Source: Spirochaetes bacterium GWB1_60_80
GTDB taxonomy: Bacteria > Spirochaetota > Spirochaetia > Treponematales > UBA12059
NCBI GenBank assembly: GCA_001829185.1
Contig: MIAR01000016.1
Span: forward strand, 1 to 45,399
Length of the DNA: 45,399 bases
Direction: 5' to 3'
The position numbers were made by a program, and so were the translations under genes. The notes below the pieces were generated by a model, which worked only from the letters and a program-made list of their open reading frames with translations, searched no databases and was not told where the DNA came from. Below are positions 1 to 7,541 of the stretch, one piece after another. How positions within the stretch are numbered: position 1 is the first letter of the stretch; the number at the start of each line of letters is the position of its first letter.

Positions 1-1
1 A

Positions 2-1495
2 AATATCGCTGGGCCAAGCAGCCTAGTGACCATCACCTTCAGCGAGGCCGTTACCGGCTTCACTGTCGGCGACATTTCCGCTCCCAATGGCGCGCTCAGT
101 ACTTTCGATGGCACCGGTACTACCTACACCGTCACCTTTACCGCCACTGGCAATACCGAAGCGGCCAGCAATAGCTTCCAAGTTGGCTCTGGCTACGTTG
201 ATGCCGCCGGCAATACTGGCAGCGCGGGTAATACCTTATATAGTATCGATACAATTGCCCCCTCTACCACCACCGCAGCACCGGTAGCAACCGCTAACCC
301 GGCCGGTGGTACCACGGGCGGCACCGTTGGCTTGAGCTGGACCTTCCCGGTGGACGTTGATCGCGATGGTATAATCATATCGTGGGCGACCGGCGAGTCA
401 CCCCGACTCGCTCCAGCTACAACCAGCTACACCACACCGGTCCTAACCGCAGACCGAGCCTACACCTTCACCGTCAAAGCGGTCGACTTGGCTGGAAACC
501 TGTCAAGCGCGAGCGCCAGCAATGAGGTGAACGCTACCGCCAGCGCCGTAGTCATGACCGGCGTCAGCGCCGCCCCTGGGCGCCTGCTCAGTTTTACCGG
601 CACTTTCAAGTATCTCTATTACTGGACCGGAGAGAGAATCAAGCCAGCCGCTGAATATAATGTAACTACCAATCCAACCGGCTATCATAGCCTGACCAAT
701 CCGACGACCGGTGTCGAGCTGAGCAACCTGGGCAGCGACCAGACTTTCAGCGCCTGCTTCGCCTCCGCCACGGGCGTAGAAAGCATGACCTACACCTTAC
801 TATGGAGCGTCTCAGCCTATGGCCTAGCAAGCACCCGCTCCCTGATGTTTATCCAGACCACGCCAACTTCAGTGGCTGCGCCAAATGCCGCCACCGCCAG
901 CCCGACCAGTAGCCCTGCCAATCACTGGCCGAGCCTCAATACCACGATTCACTCAGTTACTGAATTGTCACCATCGGCAATCAGCCAGGCTAGCGCCCGT
1001 GGCGAAAAATCAGGCGACGTTATGAAAGCCGCACAGGCGCTGGCTCACTACCTTCCCACCAGCCCTGCCAGCAACCGGACAAGCAGTCCAGTTGCAACGG
1101 TCAGCCGTGCTAGCGCCAACTTGGCGGGCGGATCGGCTTCCCTGCAGCCGCTCTCCACGCAGCCAAGCTCGGCCACGCAGCCAAGCTCGGCCACACCGTC
1201 AACCGCCGCGCCGACCGCTACGCCGGCCGGCCAGCCAGCTGCCGCCTCGCCTAGCACGGCCAGCCCGCTGGCGCCAAACGCCAATCCGGTTTCAGCCACC
1301 GCTAGCGCCAACCTCACCCCAGCCAGCGCCGCGCCAGCCAGCGATTTGACTCCGGCGACTAGCCAAGCCCCAGCTGGCCAGCAGCCGCGGCAACCCGGCG
1401 CCCCGGGCAGCAGCCAGGCCAGGCCGACGGAGGCCATCCTGCCCGGCCGCCGCAACAATGAGGAAGAAACGGATTCCGGGCAGTCGGCGGAATAA
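2..1495 (+). CDS. Ig-like/fibronectin-like surface protein, C-terminal part (5' end outside window)
   Basis: The frame is open to the left edge, so the gene is truncated there; the GTG at 26 is an internal Val. The first ~75 visible residues look like a bacterial Ig-like repeat (VTITFSEAVTGFTVGDI, ending in an IDTIAP linker). Residues ~76-170 look like a fibronectin III or Ig module (YTFTVKAVDLAGNLSSAS). A third, unassigned module runs to ~285. The last ~200 residues are a low-complexity Ala/Ser/Thr/Pro tail with small repeats, ending in a charged stretch (RRNNEEETDSGQ). I see no sortase motif, membrane segment or recognisable type IX sorting domain in the visible part. Such repeats are typical of large secreted adhesins; the function here is inferred. 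It is convergent with hgcB and shares a terminator with it. Confidence 0.8.
   Translation, partial: NIAGPSSLVTITFSEAVTGFTVGDISAPNGALSTFDGTGTTYTVTFTATGNTEAASNSFQVGSGYVDAAGNTGSAGNTLYSIDTIAPSTTTAAPVATANPAGGTTGGTVGLSWTFPVDVDRDGIIISWATGESPRLAPATTSYTTPVLTADRAYTFTVKAVDLAGNLSSASASNEVNATASAVVMTGVSAAPGRLLSFTGTFKYLYYWTGERIKPAAEYNVTTNPTGYHSLTNPTTGVELSNLGSDQTFSACFASATGVESMTYTLLWSVSAYGLASTRSLMFIQTTPTSVAAPNAATASPTSSPANHWPSLNTTIHSVTELSPSAISQASARGEKSGDVMKAAQALAHYLPTSPASNRTSSPVATVSRASANLAGGSASLQPLSTQPSSATQPSSATPSTAAPTATPAGQPAAASPSTASPLAPNANPVSATASANLTPASAAPASDLTPATSQAPAGQQPRQPGAPGSSQARPTEAILPGRRNNEEETDSGQSAE
1160..1195 (+). repeat. 18-bp tandem duplication in the surface-protein tail
   Basis: Two adjacent 18-bp units (1160-1177 and 1178-1195), identical except for the last base, encode QPSSAT-QPSSAT in the Ala/Ser/Thr/Pro tail. 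This is consistent with slippage growth of a low-complexity linker. Confidence 0.7.
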
Positions 1496-1536
1496 AAAAT
1501 AACCGCCGCTGGCATTAAACCAGCGGCGGTTATTTT
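1496..1536. terminator. Bidirectional intrinsic terminator between the surface protein and hgcB
   Basis: A 17-bp perfect stem (arms 1496-1512 and 1520-1536) with a GC-rich core, a 7-nt loop and A/T-rich ends on both sides gives U-tracts in both directions. It sits exactly between two convergent genes. The hgcB stop codon (1536-1538) touches the stem base. Confidence 0.85.
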
Positions 1537-1838
1537 CAACAGCAGCCGGCCTGGCCGCCCGAATCGCAACCGCAGGTCGGCGGCCGATTGGTCAGCTTGC
1601 CGATGATGATGGCGGCGACGCAGCCGACGCCGGGCTGCACGGCTATGGCGCCGGTCGGGCAGTTGCCGGCGCAGGCGCCGCACTCCATGCAGGCCAGTCG
1701 GTCGACGATTGCCGCCTGGCGATTCTCGAGGCGGAAGACGCGGTGCGGGCAGACCGCCGTGCAGGCGCCGCAGCCGATGCAGCGCGCCGCGTCCAGCCGC
1801 AGGCTGGTGCCATTCTTCAGATAATGCCAGGTCTTCAT
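1536..1838 (-). CDS. hgcB: HgcB, 2x[4Fe-4S] ferredoxin of mercury methylation
   Basis: A 100-residue ferredoxin with two CxxCxxCxxxC motifs: C20/C23/C26/C30 (CIGCGAC...CP) and C50/C53/C56/C60 (CMECGAC...CP). It also has a further Cys at 73 and a Cys-rich tail (C89, C91, C99, C100) that ends the protein in Cys-Cys. This is the known HgcB layout: two clusters that reduce the corrinoid of HgcA, a conserved Cys after the second cluster, and a terminal Cys pair thought to handle Hg(II). The start ATG at 1838 overlaps the hgcA stop by 4 nt, so the pair is translationally coupled, as in known hgcAB loci. On its own the protein could be called a generic ferredoxin; the tail and the HgcA neighbour make the assignment firm. 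Confidence 0.95.
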   Translation of the reverse strand: MKTWHYLKNGTSLRLDAARCIGCGACTAVCPHRVFRLENRQAAIVDRLACMECGACAGNCPTGAIAVQPGVGCVAAIIIGKLTNRPPTCGCDSGGQAGCC

Positions 1839-2935
1839 AGCTGCGCTCCTCGTCTCACCAACAAGCCGACGATCGACAGGACGGCGGCTAGAAGCAGGCT
1901 GACGGCCTGCGGGATGGTCGACCGCTCTACTTCCAGCAAGGCGCCGGTCTGTGAAGTATAAGTCGATGCTCCGGTCAGGTTCATGCCCAGGAAGGACACC
2001 ACCGCGCCGGAGGCCAGGGTCAGCGCGGCGCCGAACCAGGGGCCGCTGCCCAAGAGCAGGCTGCCGGCCACGCCCCAGGCCAGGCCAAGGCAGCCGGCCT
2101 TGACGCCGAAGGCCAGGCCGGGTAGCCATGGCAACAGGATCGGGAACAGGACGGTGCCGCTGGCCCAGATGCCGCCGATGGCCAGGAAGGTTCTGACGAA
2201 GCGGTTAAGGCGGTCGGCGAAGTCGAGACGGCCGAAGATAGCCGCCACCGCGGCCAGCACCAAGCCGGCGGCCAGTACTGGCCAGGATTGCACCATCTCG
2301 ACCGGGGCCACCCGCAGGCGGTCGGCCATGTCAAAGTTGACGGTGGCCATGGCCTCCGTCTTGTTCAGGCCGGAGGCCAGAAAACGCGGCAGGTCGGCCG
2401 CCCGGACCGGCCCCCAGACGATGCGCCAGCCAGCCTGTTTGGCCACGGCTGGGGCGGAGACGCCGGGAGCGCCTAGCTGCGGCAAGATTAATTGGCGATG
2501 GCTTACCAGGTCGGCTACGGCGCACTGCTTCAGCTTGGCTAACAGCTCGACCGTGCCGAAGCTGCCCTTGCCGGCCGCGCACCACACATTAACGCCGCGG
2601 GTATCGAGCACCAGCAGCCAAGCCGACAGGCCACTCAAGGCGGCGCGCAACAAGTCGACAGTCAGTTTATAGTTGGCGGTCACCAGCACCGGGCCGGTAG
2701 CGTCCGGCTCGCCCAAGGCATAGAGTCCCGGCAGGACGCGGTACCGTCCGCGACCAAAGCTGAAGCCTGCGGCCAAAGCGCCGAGGCGGTCGCGCCAGTC
2801 CAGGTCGGTGCGCAGATGCGGAATACGGCGTAAAAAGCGGGTCAAATAGCCATCGATCCACGGCCGCTTGAGTTCCGGCAGCTGGGCGTAGCCAGCCAGC
2901 GGCGGACTAACCGGAACGGGTTTCAGCGACAACAT
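1835..2935 (-). CDS. hgcA: HgcA, corrinoid protein of mercury methylation
   Basis: 366 residues. The N-terminal half is a corrinoid-binding domain related to the CFeSP large subunit. It carries the HgcA-specific cap-helix motif NVWCAAGKGSFGT (116-128), in which Cys119 is the proposed lower axial ligand to cobalt. Residues ~218-360 hold about five hydrophobic membrane segments, the HgcA C-terminal anchor absent from CdhD/CFeSP. HgcA transfers a methyl group from its methyl-corrinoid to Hg(II). The start ATG at 2935 has a strong AGGAGG site 6 nt upstream, inside the end of the marR gene (13-bp overlap). The stop overlaps hgcB. Ser125 stands where most described HgcA motifs have Thr (GKGTFGT), a mild variant. 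No mer or ars gene is visible nearby. Confidence 0.96.
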   Translation of the reverse strand: MLSLKPVPVSPPLAGYAQLPELKRPWIDGYLTRFLRRIPHLRTDLDWRDRLGALAAGFSFGRGRYRVLPGLYALGEPDATGPVLVTANYKLTVDLLRAALSGLSAWLLVLDTRGVNVWCAAGKGSFGTVELLAKLKQCAVADLVSHRQLILPQLGAPGVSAPAVAKQAGWRIVWGPVRAADLPRFLASGLNKTEAMATVNFDMADRLRVAPVEMVQSWPVLAAGLVLAAVAAIFGRLDFADRLNRFVRTFLAIGGIWASGTVLFPILLPWLPGLAFGVKAGCLGLAWGVAGSLLLGSGPWFGAALTLASGAVVSFLGMNLTGASTYTSQTGALLEVERSTIPQAVSLLLAAVLSIVGLLVRRGAQL

Positions 2936-3417
2936 GGACCACCTCCTGGCACTAGTTTGGCCCTGGCCTGGCGCATGGCCTCCACCAGTGGCGGCATCAC
3001 GGCCAGCGCCGCGCCGCGCAGTTTCGGGGTCAGACCCTCCAGTAGGCTGCTATACTGTTCATCGCAGGCCTGGTTGATGAAATCGGCCTTGGCTTGTCCG
3101 TCCGTGGTCAGTGCCACCGCCAAACGTCGGCGATTGCCGGCCTCGGCCTGACGGCTGACCAGGCCAGCCTGCACCAGCCCATCGATGGTCCGGCTGAGGG
3201 TGCTGACGTCCAGGTTTAGGCTGGCGGCCAGTTGGCTGACACTGCTGGCGCCGGTCAGGTCAAGCTCCAGCAAGGCGTGGCACTGGGCACCGGTCACGCC
3301 GCAGCAGGCAGTCTGGCTGGCCAGGGCGGCCTCGATTTCCCTTTCCAGCCGGCGCAGGGCTGCTCGGAAGGATCGAATTCCGCTGGGCGGTAGTGGTTGC
3401 TGTTGATCGTTGTTCAT
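2923..3417 (-). CDS. MarR-family regulator with cysteine clusters, first gene of the hgcAB operon
   Basis: A 164-residue winged-helix protein counted from ATG 3417; a TTG at 3459 would add 14 residues but would overrun the promoter. The MarR core is visible: SVSQLAASLNLDVSTLSRTIDGLVQAGLV is helix-turn-helix plus recognition helix, followed by a wing (NRRRLAVALT). It is unusually Cys-rich for this fold: C38, C39 and C46 near the end of helix 1 and the start of helix 2 (ACCGVTGAQC), C118, and a C-terminal Cys pair C162-C163. Thiol clusters of this sort suggest sensing of a thiophilic metal or metalloid such as Hg(II) or As(III); that is inference. The gene overlaps hgcA by 13 bp, so it most likely regulates its own operon. 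ArsR-like regulators precede hgcAB in some described strains; this one is MarR-type. Confidence 0.85.
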   Translation of the reverse strand: MNNDQQQPLPPSGIRSFRAALRRLEREIEAALASQTACCGVTGAQCHALLELDLTGASSVSQLAASLNLDVSTLSRTIDGLVQAGLVSRQAEAGNRRRLAVALTTDGQAKADFINQACDEQYSSLLEGLTPKLRGAALAVMPPLVEAMRQARAKLVPGGGPCCR

Positions 3418-3423
3418 GTCTGA

Positions 3424-3453
3424 AATATACTTGTAATATGCAACATTTGTCAA
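3424..3453 (-). promoter_or_regulatory. Promoter of the marR-hgcA-hgcB operon, nearly leaderless
   Basis: A perfect -35 TTGACA (3453-3448), an 18-nt spacer and a -10 TATATT (3429-3424) lie on the minus strand. The -10 box ends 6 nt before ATG 3417, so transcription should begin at or next to the start codon. No Shine-Dalgarno is seen before this ATG. Confidence 0.65.
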
Positions 3454-3475
3454 TAGCAATATAAACCGTTAGGCT

Positions 3476-3504
3476 CTGACAAATCAACGTGGTCGCGTTA
3501 TAAT
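3476..3504 (+). promoter_or_regulatory. Promoter of the GH114-like lipoprotein gene, leaderless
   Basis: CTGACA (3476-3481), 17-nt spacer, perfect TATAAT (3499-3504). ATG 3512 follows after 7 nt, leaving no room for a leader or a Shine-Dalgarno. It is divergent from the marR-hgcAB promoter, and the two -35 boxes are 22 bp apart, so a regulator bound between them could affect both. Confidence 0.7.
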
Positions 3505-3511
3505 CTGGTGC

Positions 3512-4525
3512 ATGACAACCCTGCTCCGTCCTCATCGTCCTCATCGCGGCGTGTCGCGGCGGCTGGCCTGCCTGGCTTGGCTCGGCCTGTTCCTCCTCGC
3601 CAGTTGCCAGACCTCAAGTTTGCCCGCCATAGACTACCGCGCCGAAATGCGCGCCTTTGTGGTCAAAATCGCCGAAACGGCCCGGGCCAGCCAGGCGGCC
3701 TTCATCGTCATCCCGCAGAACGGTCTGGAACTGCTGTCGGCCGCCACTGCCCCGGCCGCGGTGGCGGCCTACCTGGCGGCCATCGACGGCGTGGCCAGGG
3801 AGGACCTCCACTTCGGTTATCCGGGTGATGGCGACGCCACGGCAGCGACCATCACGGCCGACTGGCTAGGGCAGATCGACCAGGCGCAGGCCGCCGGCCT
3901 CGTCCCGCTGGCCATCGACTACGTCACCAGCAACGCCCAGGCCGACGCGGCCCTCAGCGCCGCCGCCGCCGAGGGTGTCATCGGCTTTGCCACCTTCCGA
4001 CGCGCTCTCGATGACCTGCCGGAGTGGCCGGTCTCGCCACCCGGCAACAACCCAGACGATATGGCCAGCCTCGGCCAGATCCGAAATTTCGGCTACCTGA
4101 TCAACCCCGGCAACTTTGCCGACAAGGCCGCATACCTGGCCGAGCTGGCAGATTCCCGCTACGACCTGCTGGTGATCGACTTATTCGGGGTTGATGGCAA
4201 CGCCCTGAGCGCGGCAGAAGTAGAGGCGCTGCAGCGCAAGCCGCAAGGCGGCCGACGGCTGGTCATCGCCTACCTGAGCATTGGTGAGGCCGAGGAGTAC
4301 CGCTGGTATTGGCGACCCGACTGGGACAAGCTGCCCCCCGGCTGGCTGGAGCGGGAAAATCCGGCCTGGGCCGGCAACTACAAGGTACACTATTGGGAAC
4401 CGGCCTGGCAGTCCATCATCTGCGGCGGAGAGGGCAGTTATCTGGATCGCATCATCGACGCCGGCTTCGACGGCGTCTACCTGGACATCATCGATGCCTT
4501 TGAATACTTTGAAGGCTCAACCTGA
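3512..4525 (+). CDS. GH114-like (endo-alpha-1,4-polygalactosaminidase family) lipoprotein
   Basis: 337 residues with a basic N-terminus, a hydrophobic stretch and a lipobox LLASC (Cys32), hence a predicted lipoprotein. The C-terminal half has the features of the TIM-barrel family GH114/TM1410: FGYLINPGNF (~residues 191-200), a strand ending VIDLFG, LVIAYLSIGEAEEYRWYW, and GVYLDIIDAFEYFE near the end. The acidic residues of the last two segments are the likely catalytic ones. The family is named for cleavage of alpha-1,4-linked galactosamine polymers; the true substrate is unknown. The N-terminal ~150 residues resemble a partial second copy of the same fold (FIVIPQNGLELL), inferred from spacing only. 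Start chosen from the promoter placement. Confidence 0.75.
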   Translation: MTTLLRPHRPHRGVSRRLACLAWLGLFLLASCQTSSLPAIDYRAEMRAFVVKIAETARASQAAFIVIPQNGLELLSAATAPAAVAAYLAAIDGVAREDLHFGYPGDGDATAATITADWLGQIDQAQAAGLVPLAIDYVTSNAQADAALSAAAAEGVIGFATFRRALDDLPEWPVSPPGNNPDDMASLGQIRNFGYLINPGNFADKAAYLAELADSRYDLLVIDLFGVDGNALSAAEVEALQRKPQGGRRLVIAYLSIGEAEEYRWYWRPDWDKLPPGWLERENPAWAGNYKVHYWEPAWQSIICGGEGSYLDRIIDAGFDGVYLDIIDAFEYFEGST

Positions 4526-4533
4526 AGCCGAAT

Positions 4534-4562
4534 TTGATTTCCTTTTCACCATACGCTAGACT
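4534..4562 (+). promoter_or_regulatory. Promoter of the CHASE-GGDEF gene, leaderless
   Basis: TTGATT (4534-4539), 17-nt spacer, TAGACT (4557-4562), then 7 nt to ATG 4570. This decides against the upstream ATG at 4534, which lies inside the -35 box. Confidence 0.6.
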
Positions 4563-4569
4563 TAAGCTT

Positions 4570-5949
4570 ATGAGGCAGCACCCGGCACTCAAGCCCGACC
4601 GATTACGGCCTGCTCCGCATCTGATCCGCCTGGCAGGATTGGCGGCAGCGCTTTTTACGACCTTGATTTGCGTCGGCGCCACGGTTTCGTTCTCACGGCA
4701 GCGCGAGCAAGCCGAACGATCGCAAGTACTGCTGGAGGCCAGCACGGTACGGGCTTCCCTGGAAAGCGGCCTGAACACGCGCCTTCACATGGCACGCGGC
4801 CTGGTCGCCTATATCGAGTCCAATCCGTCCATGAGCCAAGAAGAATTCGCCGCCTACGCCAGCGCCTTGATAACCGACGATCCGACTATCCGCAACTTGA
4901 GCGTCCTCACCGGCACGGTTATCAGTTTCGTCTACCCCTATACCCAAAACATGACCGCCCTCGGCCATGACCTGTCCGAAGTGCCCGACCAGCGCGAATC
5001 GGTCTTCCGGGCCATGGAGACGCGGGAGCCCCTCCTGTCCGGCCCGCTGCCGCTGGTGCAGGGCGGCAATGGGCTAATCATCCGCATGTCGGTCTACCCG
5101 CAGGACGCCACCGGCCGGCGCTATTACTGGGGACAAGCCAGCGTCGTCATCGTGGCCGAGGCCATCGTTTCGTTCGCCCAATTCGACCGCTTTCCGCATC
5201 TGCTCTTCGCCATTCGCCATTTGTTGCCGGGCGACCAGCCGGGCGAGGTCTTCCACGGCGGAGCCGAGCTGTACACTGCCAATCCGGTGTTGCTCAGCGT
5301 CGAGGTGCCAGGCGGTATCTGGCAACTGGCGGCCATGCCCATCAAAGGCTGGCGTCATGACCAGCGCTTGGTATGGTTCCTGACCGTCATCAGCCTGGTC
5401 ATGGGTTTCCTGGTTGGGGTGGTCGTCTTCATCTTGCTGAATACCCGCGCCACGCTGCGGGTGATGGCATATCATGACCAACTGACCAAGCTGCCCAACC
5501 GCTCGCTGTTTTGGGCGACGCTGAAAACGGTCTCGGCCCTGGCCAAGCGCGAGGACAGCCGGCTCTGCCTGTGCATGTTGGACTTGGACGATTTCAAGCA
5601 GGTAAACGACAACTTGGGCCATCCCTGCGGCGACCTCTTGCTATCCGAAGTGGCGGCCCGACTGCAGGCGCAGCTGCGCAGTTCCGACATCATTGCCCGC
5701 ATGGGCGGCGACGAGTTCGCGGTCCTCGCCAGGGTGCACACGGTGGAAGGACAGGACGCCCTGATAGCCAAGATCCGGGCCTGTTTCGACGAACCGTTCC
5801 GCCTGGGCGACACCCAGCTCCTGGTTAGCTGCAGCATCGGCATGGCCGCCTACCCGGAGCAAAGCAGCCGGGTGGAAGGCGCGCTGGCGTTGGCCGACCA
5901 GGCCATGTACCGCGACAAGCAACACCATCACGGCCACCGGAAAGACTAA
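4570..5949 (+). CDS. Membrane diguanylate cyclase with CHASE-type sensor
   Basis: 459 residues: membrane segment 21-41, an extracytoplasmic region ~45-265 resembling a CHASE domain (ARGLVAYIESNPSMSQEEFAAYASAL; SVYP), second membrane segment ~268-293, and a C-terminal GGDEF domain. The active-site signature GGDEF is intact at 379-383 and an inhibitory I-site RSSD sits at 370-373, five residues upstream. The enzyme is predicted to make cyclic di-GMP with product inhibition in response to a periplasmic signal. No EAL or HD-GYP partner is adjacent. The gene stands alone between GH114 and the convergent MATE gene. Confidence 0.88.
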   Translation: MRQHPALKPDRLRPAPHLIRLAGLAAALFTTLICVGATVSFSRQREQAERSQVLLEASTVRASLESGLNTRLHMARGLVAYIESNPSMSQEEFAAYASALITDDPTIRNLSVLTGTVISFVYPYTQNMTALGHDLSEVPDQRESVFRAMETREPLLSGPLPLVQGGNGLIIRMSVYPQDATGRRYYWGQASVVIVAEAIVSFAQFDRFPHLLFAIRHLLPGDQPGEVFHGGAELYTANPVLLSVEVPGGIWQLAAMPIKGWRHDQRLVWFLTVISLVMGFLVGVVVFILLNTRATLRVMAYHDQLTKLPNRSLFWATLKTVSALAKREDSRLCLCMLDLDDFKQVNDNLGHPCGDLLLSEVAARLQAQLRSSDIIARMGGDEFAVLARVHTVEGQDALIAKIRACFDEPFRLGDTQLLVSCSIGMAAYPEQSSRVEGALALADQAMYRDKQHHHGHRKD

Positions 5950-5964
5950 TTCCGCTCCGGCCCC

Positions 5965-7323
5965 TCAACCCGCGGCTGGTGGCCGGCCCTTCACCACGGC
6001 CTTGCGCTTCCAGCGGCCGCCCAGGTAGTACCAGGTGGAAAAAATCGCCCCCATCAGCCAACCAGCCGGTATACTCAGCCACAGCCCATCGCTACCCAAG
6101 CCCAGTGCACCGGAAAAAAGCAGGGCCGTCGGAATGCGCACCACCCACAGCGCCAGCAGGGTATTGATCATCGGGATGAAAGAATCGCCGGCGCCGCGCA
6201 TGACGCCGTTGTTGATAAACATGGTCGAAAATAGAGTATAACTGGCTCCGACGATGAGCAGGTAGCGGGCGCCGATGGCGATGACTTCAAGGTCGGTCGA
6301 GAACAGTCCGATCAGCGGGCGGCCGAACAGGATCACGGTGGCGCCGACCGCCAGCGAGATGACGGCGCCGGCGATGACGGCCGACAGGTGGCCGCGTTTG
6401 ACGCGGTCGGTCTTGCCGGCGCCCATGTTCTGGCCGGTAAAGGTGCTGATGGCCGCGCCGAGGTTCATGGCCGGCATCGAGGCGAAACTGTCCAGGCGCG
6501 AGGCGGCGGTATAGGCCGCGATGGTGGCGGTGCCGAAGCCGTTGACGATGCGGGTCAGGGCCATCATGCCTAGCGATACCAAAGTCTGCTGGAGTCCGGT
6601 GGGTAGGCCGATGCGCAGGCTGTGCAGGCCGATGGCCCGGTCGAAGTGCAGGTCCTTGAAATCGATCCGGATCAGCTTGTTACGCTTATTGATATACGCA
6701 ATGCCAATGAAAAAAGACAGTCCCTGGGCGATGACGGTGGCCCAGGCTACCCCGGCAATACCCCAGCCGAAACCGGCCACAAACAGCAAATCGAGTCCGA
6801 CGTTGACCAGGCTGGCCACGATCAGCAAGTACAGCGGCGTCCGGGAATCGCCCAGGCCACGCAGGATGGCGGCAATGGCATTGTAGCCGAACATGGTCAG
6901 CATGCCGGCAAAAATGATGCGCAGGTAGGTGGCAGCGCCGGCATAGACCTCGGCCGGCACGTTTAATAGCCCGAGTATCAGGTCGGTGGTCAGGAAGCCG
7001 ATGATCGAAGCCGCCAGGCCGCTCCAAAACAGTATGATGTAGCCGGTATTGGCGGCGGCGCGCACCTTGGCGTGGTCTTGAGCCCCGAAGTACTGCGATA
7101 TCAGGATGCTGGTGCCCATGGTCAGGCCAATCAGCAGCGAGATCATCAGGAACAGCACCGGGAAGGAGATGCCGACGGCCGCCAGGGCCTCCCGGCCGAC
7201 GAAGCGGCCGACCACGATGCTGTCGACCATGCTGTAGAATTGCTGGAACACGTTGCCGACCAGCATGGGCAGGGCAAAGGTGATGATGGTGCGGGTCTCG
7301 TTGCCCTGGGTAAGATCTTTCAT
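5965..7323 (-). CDS. MATE-family multidrug/Na+ efflux transporter
   Basis: 452 residues and about 12 membrane segments in two MATE halves. Characteristic text includes FALPMLVGNVFQQFYSMVDSIVVGRFVG at the N-terminus and LGMMALTRIVNGFGTATIAAYTAASRLDSFA at the start of the second half. The family exports cationic drugs or metabolites by Na+ or H+ antiport; the substrate here is unknown. The start is ATG 7323, 7 nt after a -10 box, rather than an upstream in-frame start at 7359 that would overlap the promoter. The 3' end is convergent with the GGDEF gene, separated by 15 bp. Confidence 0.88.
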   Translation of the reverse strand: MKDLTQGNETRTIITFALPMLVGNVFQQFYSMVDSIVVGRFVGREALAAVGISFPVLFLMISLLIGLTMGTSILISQYFGAQDHAKVRAAANTGYIILFWSGLAASIIGFLTTDLILGLLNVPAEVYAGAATYLRIIFAGMLTMFGYNAIAAILRGLGDSRTPLYLLIVASLVNVGLDLLFVAGFGWGIAGVAWATVIAQGLSFFIGIAYINKRNKLIRIDFKDLHFDRAIGLHSLRIGLPTGLQQTLVSLGMMALTRIVNGFGTATIAAYTAASRLDSFASMPAMNLGAAISTFTGQNMGAGKTDRVKRGHLSAVIAGAVISLAVGATVILFGRPLIGLFSTDLEVIAIGARYLLIVGASYTLFSTMFINNGVMRGAGDSFIPMINTLLALWVVRIPTALLFSGALGLGSDGLWLSIPAGWLMGAIFSTWYYLGGRWKRKAVVKGRPPAAG

Positions 7324-7330
7324 ACTGTCG

Positions 7331-7359
7331 ATAATAGCGCAGGCTACCCGGACAGGCAA
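7331..7359 (-). promoter_or_regulatory. Promoter of the MATE gene, leaderless
   Basis: Minus strand: TTGCCT (7359-7354), 17-nt spacer, TATTAT (7336-7331), 7 nt to ATG 7323. No Shine-Dalgarno. Confidence 0.6.
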
Positions 7360-7404
7360 GCGGGAATACTAGCCGGCGCTCCGGTCAACGCTAGCGCTTC
7401 AGCC

Positions 7405-7541
7405 CTAGCAGGGTGTTGAAAAACGCGGATGCGGCTTTTCAACACTTCAAAAGCCGGTACAATTACGCAGCATAGCGCAAGCTATGCGAGGAATTGTTAA
7501 GGTTGTTGAGAAAGCAACCGGCTTTTTCAACAACCTGCTAG
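7405..7541 (+). mobile_element. MITE-like palindromic element, copy 1 (129 bp plus 4-bp CTAG flanks)
   Basis: Element body 7409-7537. It begins CAGGGTGTTGAAAAACGCG and ends in the inverse of CAGGTTGTTGAAAAAGCCGG. It is flanked on both sides by CTAG (7405-7408, 7538-7541), a probable target-site duplication. Internal inverted repeats (GGCTTTTCAACA/AAAAGCC; GCATAGC/GCTATGC) would fold the whole element into hairpins. It has no coding capacity. It lies between the MATE promoter and the stop codon of the next gene, which falls inside the right CTAG. Confidence 0.8.

Noticed and set aside
1835-2935. Assignment as the CODH/acetyl-CoA synthase corrinoid subunit (CdhD)
   Set aside because: The NVWCAAGK cap-helix motif, the C-terminal membrane spans and the coupled HgcB ferredoxin are specific to HgcA; no other Wood-Ljungdahl genes are adjacent.
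3424-3453. A MarR operator palindrome over the hgcAB promoter
   Set aside because: The A/T-rich stretch has only short matching ends (ATAT...ATAT) and no clear dyad, so no operator is claimed.
7405-7541. Reading the 129-bp element as an ordinary rho-independent terminator
   Set aside because: Four related copies with duplicated 4-bp flanks are better explained as mobile elements, though they may also terminate transcription.
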